Of a DNA stretch of 64,000 nt, positions 61,990 to 64,000 are shown piece by piece; position 1 is the stretch's first letter, and the number at the start of each line of letters is the position of its first letter. The notes beneath the pieces are model-generated. The model searched no databases. It saw only the letters and a list, made by a program, of their open reading frames with translations, and was not told where the DNA came from. The stretch lies in assembly GCA_949358305.1 (NCBI GenBank), contig OX442316.1:11098001-11162000 (forward strand). The letters run 5' to 3'. The DNA is from Strigamia acuminata. Lineage: Eukaryota > Arthropoda > Chilopoda > Geophilomorpha > Linotaeniidae. Position numbers and translations under genes: made by a program.

Positions 61990-63003
61990 TCAATCGGATA
62001 ATAATTATTTTTCTTGAAAGGTTATTTCAATGGAGTGTTGTCAATGGCATTCAGAAGGTCGTGCCGCACTGCAACTAAGTGCTAATAAGTTGATTTTAAT
62101 ATTACAGTTTTGATTCGAATGATATGGATATAGGTCGTGCCTCTAATAATAGGGTTCCAAGGGGGCCATTGGTAAATAGGCAAGCGTTTTAAACGGTTTG
62201 AAAATGAGAGCTAGCTTGGATGGGGAGCAAAGGGAAGTAAGATGAAAAATAATGAATGAGAGCAACAAGGAAATTTGATTCGAGAGGAGATTCATAGGGC
62301 TAATCGCTAGTCCCTAAAGAAGCGTGTCTATCCAATCCTACGTGAGAAGGTGCATAGGGCGTATATTACCGTTGACCAGCAGCTGGGCCGTGTGGCTCGC
62401 TTTCCCGGCCGAATTATTGGCATAGCACGTGTAATTCCCATTGTGGACTATGGCCACGGACTCAATGGATAGCACGCTGGAGTACTCATCAAAATCTCGG
62501 AGCGTAACTCCGAGTGAGGGTGGAATGAGGGCCCCATCTTTGGTCCATCTAATAGTGAGGGGCAGATCCCCACGACTGACAACACAAGACACCCTAACGA
62601 GCATGCCTTCGAACAAGTGGTCGTCTTGGAACGAGAAGGGCACGATCTTTGGGGGCACTGCAAAACGAGACAGGGGAAGACAACATCGTTAATTCGTAGG
62701 CTAGGGTGTAGTTACCGTTAACAGTGAGAGAGGCGGAGAAGTTGGAAGAAGCCGCCGAATTGGACGCTACGCAAGTGTAGTTGCCCGAGTGTTTTCTCTG
62801 AACAGAGCCAATCGTGAGCACACTAGAATAATCATCTATCTGTCGAAGTGTTAGGCCAGTGTCGGCAGCCACCGGGATGCCGTCCTTGAGCCAGTCGATT
62901 TCTAGAGGCAGATCTCCCTGATAGACCACGCAGGAGATCTGCGCTAGTACGCCCTCAAACAAGTGATCGTCTTGAAACGAGAAAGGGATGATCTTTGGGG
63001 CCA
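47357..63003 (-). CDS. Dscam paralogue B, 5' partial, with duplicated Ig7 exon
   Basis: Second Dscam gene, same strand, upstream of A. Coding exons in window (5' to 3'): 63003-62716, 62657-62370, 60220-60101, 58019-57846, 57692-57560, 56657-56509, 55104-54973, 54100-53933, 53575-53505, 53438-53189, 51829-51683, 51589-51437, 51371-51211, 51146-50987, 50878-50761, 50701-50448, 50377-50189, 50083-49616, 49541-49401, 49334-49219, 49150-49072, 48890-48687, 48618-48486, 48331-48311, 47372-47357 (last tentative). Splice phases are consistent throughout. It encodes two Ig7 versions, Ig8-9, FN1-4, Ig10, FN5-6, TM and tail. Signal peptide to Ig6 lie beyond 64000. No frameshift or stop, so it looks functional. 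Confidence 0.9.
47600..47860. mobile_element. Possible pogo/Tigger-like termini
   Basis: The complement of 47600-47647 begins TACTGTAGAACTTGGATATA with ACGAAC after it; from 47684 the plus strand begins TACAGTGAAATCT and later has CCTCGCTATAACGAAAATCC. Ends with CAGTRRAA followed by TATAACGAA are typical of pogo/Tigger elements. Two ends face away from each other 36 bp apart, so these are probably remnants of two insertions. No transposase. Confidence 0.3.
48311..48331 (-). CDS. Dscam B: 21-bp micro-exon
   Basis: A 21-base exon between acceptor TTTTACCAG and donor GTAAGTG. In the running frame (phase 2) it adds RSQWKKV; being a multiple of three it can be skipped without frame change. Recognised only from splice signals and frame. 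Confidence 0.5.
48486..49541 (-). CDS. Dscam B: cytoplasmic tail exons
   Basis: 49541-49401 (EKQINTLHKEETMQSR, WTKPPRQDGN), 49334-49219 (DELAPCATFDLPTQQYRQQ), 49150-49072 (LIPNSANSTLNLQ), 48890-48687 (KFDTLPNPNNYHHTYTRY, TPSSPRRIHMID) and 48618-48486 (DYEPVIRENGSIP). The motif that is TPYATINL in A is APCATFDL here, so the conserved Tyr is Cys. Several Pro-rich and Tyr sites remain (HHTYTRY, DYEPV). The tail is longer than that of A. Confidence 0.82.
49616..50878 (-). CDS. Dscam B: Ig10, FN5, FN6 and transmembrane segment
   Basis: Ig10 is split (50878-50761, then 50701) and its second half is fused with the first half of FN5 in one exon (50701-50448). FN5 ends in 50377-50189. One 468-bp exon (50083-49616) holds FN6 and the membrane segment (DLRFIIAIAASLFVILAALI, then CICIKKGK). 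The first exon begins at a tandem acceptor (AAGCAG), so one codon may be optional. Confidence 0.88.
50987..55104 (-). CDS. Dscam B: FN1 to FN4
   Basis: FN1: 55104-54973 (PEPPTNLEVSL) and 54100-53933 (168 bp as in A). FN2: 53575-53505 (APGGPPQAVNVEA) and 53438-53189 (GRGPLSQEVMVMTAED). FN3: 51829-51683 (IPSKPPQGVRCS) and 51589-51437 (NYSIQVLAFTKVGDG). FN4: 51371-51211 (VPGSPANIRVLPASGE) and 51146-50987 (FWVTAATGAGEGQ). Each FN domain is cut by one intron, probably the older state, in contrast to the single FN2-4 exon in A. Confidence 0.88.
51830..53188 (-). other. Dscam B intron between FN2 and FN3
   Basis: 1.36 kb, one of the larger B introns. The part 52250-52500 is noticeably less AT-rich than other introns, but I find no domain, splice-framed exon or known RNA in it. 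In paralogue A there is no intron at this point. Confidence 0.35.
56509..60220 (-). CDS. Dscam B: Ig8 and Ig9
   Basis: Ig8 uses 60220-60101 (VPPRWRIQPKDSSVLLG, LLNCQADGFPKPKIKW; 120 bp, same size as in A) and 58019-57846 (NGSLHIKHSTETHRGQYFC). Ig9 is split in B: 57692-57560 (SLVCSAKGETPITLNW) and 56657-56509 (EDSGSYLCAAKNEFG). In A, Ig9 and half of FN1 share one exon. All pieces keep phase. Confidence 0.88.
58020..60100 (-). other. Dscam B intron inside Ig8
   Basis: 2.1 kb without recognisable exon. Open frames at 58428-58733 and 59208-59621 have no motif. It contains the 21-bp tandem repeat at 59673-59798. The same intron in paralogue A is 68 bp (40062-40129). Confidence 0.4.
59673..59798. 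repeat. 21-bp tandem repeat, six copies
   Basis: Unit CCCAAATATTGAGTAAAAATT, six copies. The central word alternates TATTGAG / TGTTGAG in the first five copies, so the array grew partly as 42-bp dimers. The minus-strand open frame over it (repeating FYSIFGN) is a by-product of the 21-bp period. Confidence 0.85.
60221..62369 (-). other. Dscam B intron downstream of the Ig7 pair
   Basis: 2.1 kb, the place where a splice-control or docking element for Ig7 choice would be expected. I see no third Ig7 exon. It is unusually simple in sequence: AT-only stretches near 60420-60530 and 61350-61460, (AAT)n around 61615-61675 and 61905-61950, and a (GTAA)7 run at 61961-61988. Confidence 0.45.
61961..61988. 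repeat. (GTAA)7 microsatellite
   Basis: Seven perfect tetranucleotide units next to (AAT)n-rich sequence (61905-61950). Located in the intron downstream of the Ig7 pair. Confidence 0.85.
62370..62657 (-). CDS. Dscam B: Ig7 exon, version 2 (downstream)
   Basis: 288 bp, phase 1 at both ends: PPKIVPFSFQDDHLFEGM, VSCVVSRGDLPLTIRW, YTCYANNSAG. The B-strand start is almost identical to version 1 while the middle (TKDGALIPPSLGVTLRDFDE) and end differ clearly. The intron between the two is only 58 bp. Either exon alone, or both, would keep the frame. Confidence 0.92.
62716..63003 (-). CDS. Dscam B: Ig7 exon, version 1 (upstream)
   Basis: 288 bp, phase 1 at both ends, 96 residues: APKIIPFSFQDDHLFEG, ISCVVYQGDLPLEIDW, YTCVASNSAA. 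It is flanked by acceptor TTCCAG and donor GTAACT. It is closest in sequence to the single Ig7 of paralogue A (CVVYQGD, RQIDDYSSVLTI versus KTIDDYSSILTI), so it may be the older version. Confidence 0.92.
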
Positions 63004-64000
63004 CTGGAAGGAAGAAGCCGTAATATCGGGTCTGTTAGCTTTCTACGTTATGTCAATACATCATTTGCACATCTGACATGAGTTTTTTTGTACTTGAAAA
63101 AACTTTACATTCATTATTACGTATATATTGATTATATGAAAATGAAACAAAAAAGTCAAATTAAAAGTTCCTTTCTATTCTTCTAGTGCCAACTTCTTGA
63201 TTAACTACAATTAAAACTATTACTACTACTACTATTTCTACGACTACAAATTACTACTGTAATGTAATATAATATTCTCTACACTACTATTATCAAAGTA
63301 TAGCGTTTTATCATCATGGTATAATAATTGAATAGAATAGAATTGAATTGAATGAATTGAATTGAATTAAATTGAATATAGAAATAATTATATGACAAAT
63401 AAAAGAATGAACAAAAAATGAAATAAATCACTACCATTTTTTTCTGTGTCTACTATTAATGTGTGCTGAGGTATACATATATGTTAACTATATATGTATA
63501 AATATATAAATATTTTGGCCCATTCTATATATAATGTTTTCTTTTGTGTTCTTTTTTATGTATGCTTTCATATATTTTAATAAATGAATAGACATTTCTT
63601 TAGAAATAAATAAAAACAAGGTAAATAAATAAAAACAGTATATATAGAGATGGAAGGAAGTGCAAAGTGTGGTATAAATGCCCAACGCTGGACGGCTAAA
63701 AGACTTCTCTTTCTCATTCTTTTATATTTTTTTTTTTTAAAAAAAAACATGTTTCATCATGTACGTATAGATATAAAGTATAAAGGGCAGTTAATGGAGT
63801 CTTAAACTTTTGAATGACCGAATGTGAGTCTAATGAATGTCACGTCAAACAACGTGTATATTTTTTGTTTCTTTTTGCTTTTGTTTTGCTTTTTGAATTT
63901 TCTTTTCCTTTCTTTCTTTAACTTTATATTTTGGAGTTGAAGATGAGTGGGGAACAGCCAGAGATTTGTTTTGTAGTATAATATATATAGTATATACGGT
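63004..64000 (-). other. Dscam B intron upstream of Ig7 (continues beyond window)
   Basis: Simple AT-rich sequence to the window end with no Ig6 or additional Ig7 exon. The acceptor tract of the first Ig7 exon (CTTCTTCCTTCCAG) ends at 63004. Further Ig7 copies could lie past 64000. Confidence 0.6.
63328..63379. repeat. Degenerate (GAATT)n repeat
   Basis: About ten pentamer-like units GAATT/GAATA/GAATG in a row, with small changes. No coding potential; lies upstream of the Ig7 exons in paralogue B. Confidence 0.7.

Overview
This window is an AT-rich (roughly one third GC) animal genomic segment. Its genes have many short introns (often 55-75 bp, GT-AG). The gene content points to an arthropod: an SLCO/OATP transporter, a SOGA/MTCL-type coiled-coil protein, and two head-to-tail Dscam paralogues. 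Genomic multiplication of Dscam, with duplication of the Ig7-coding exon in some copies, is known from myriapods and chelicerates (established knowledge). A centipede-like compact genome is my best guess, but nothing here proves the species.

Layout, plus strand: 1-2600 has no supported gene. At 2623-2914 there is a TATA-containing promoter and a non-coding first exon, spliced across a 5.5 kb intron to an OATP gene (8475-12663, nine coding exons, 762 aa). At 14864-27264 lies a 25-exon SOGA/MTCL-type gene (about 2155 aa). It is preceded by two perfect cAMP-response-element palindromes and a short upstream ORF. I rebuilt the exon structures by hand from splice consensus, reading frame and phase.

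Region 27.3-35.3 kb is a repeat island. It holds a small MITE-like piece, a 2.1 kb element with about 135 bp inverted arms and two inward-facing spliced units, two tRNA-like fragments, a dispersed repeat, and a complete non-autonomous hAT-type element (31624-34419) with an intact 8-bp target duplication. The hAT-type element carries about 141 apparently perfect copies of an 83% GC 12-mer.

Minus strand: Dscam paralogue A is complete at 35364-44460 (24 coding exons, 1805 aa, canonical 9 Ig - 4 FN - Ig - 2 FN - TM - tail, one Ig7 exon). About 2.9 kb upstream of its start, paralogue B ends (tentative stop at 47357). B runs through tail, TM, FN6-FN5, Ig10, FN4-FN1, Ig9 and Ig8 to two tandem Ig7 exons (62370-62657 and 62716-63003). 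Its 5' part (signal peptide to Ig6) lies beyond the window.

The most interesting content is (1) the Dscam pair: invariant A versus Ig7-duplicated B, with contrasting intron loss and divergent tails; (2) the hAT-type element with a homogeneous minisatellite; and (3) the inverted-arm element with two convergent transcription-like units. No protein-coding RNA genes, intact tRNAs or CRISPR-like arrays were recognised.
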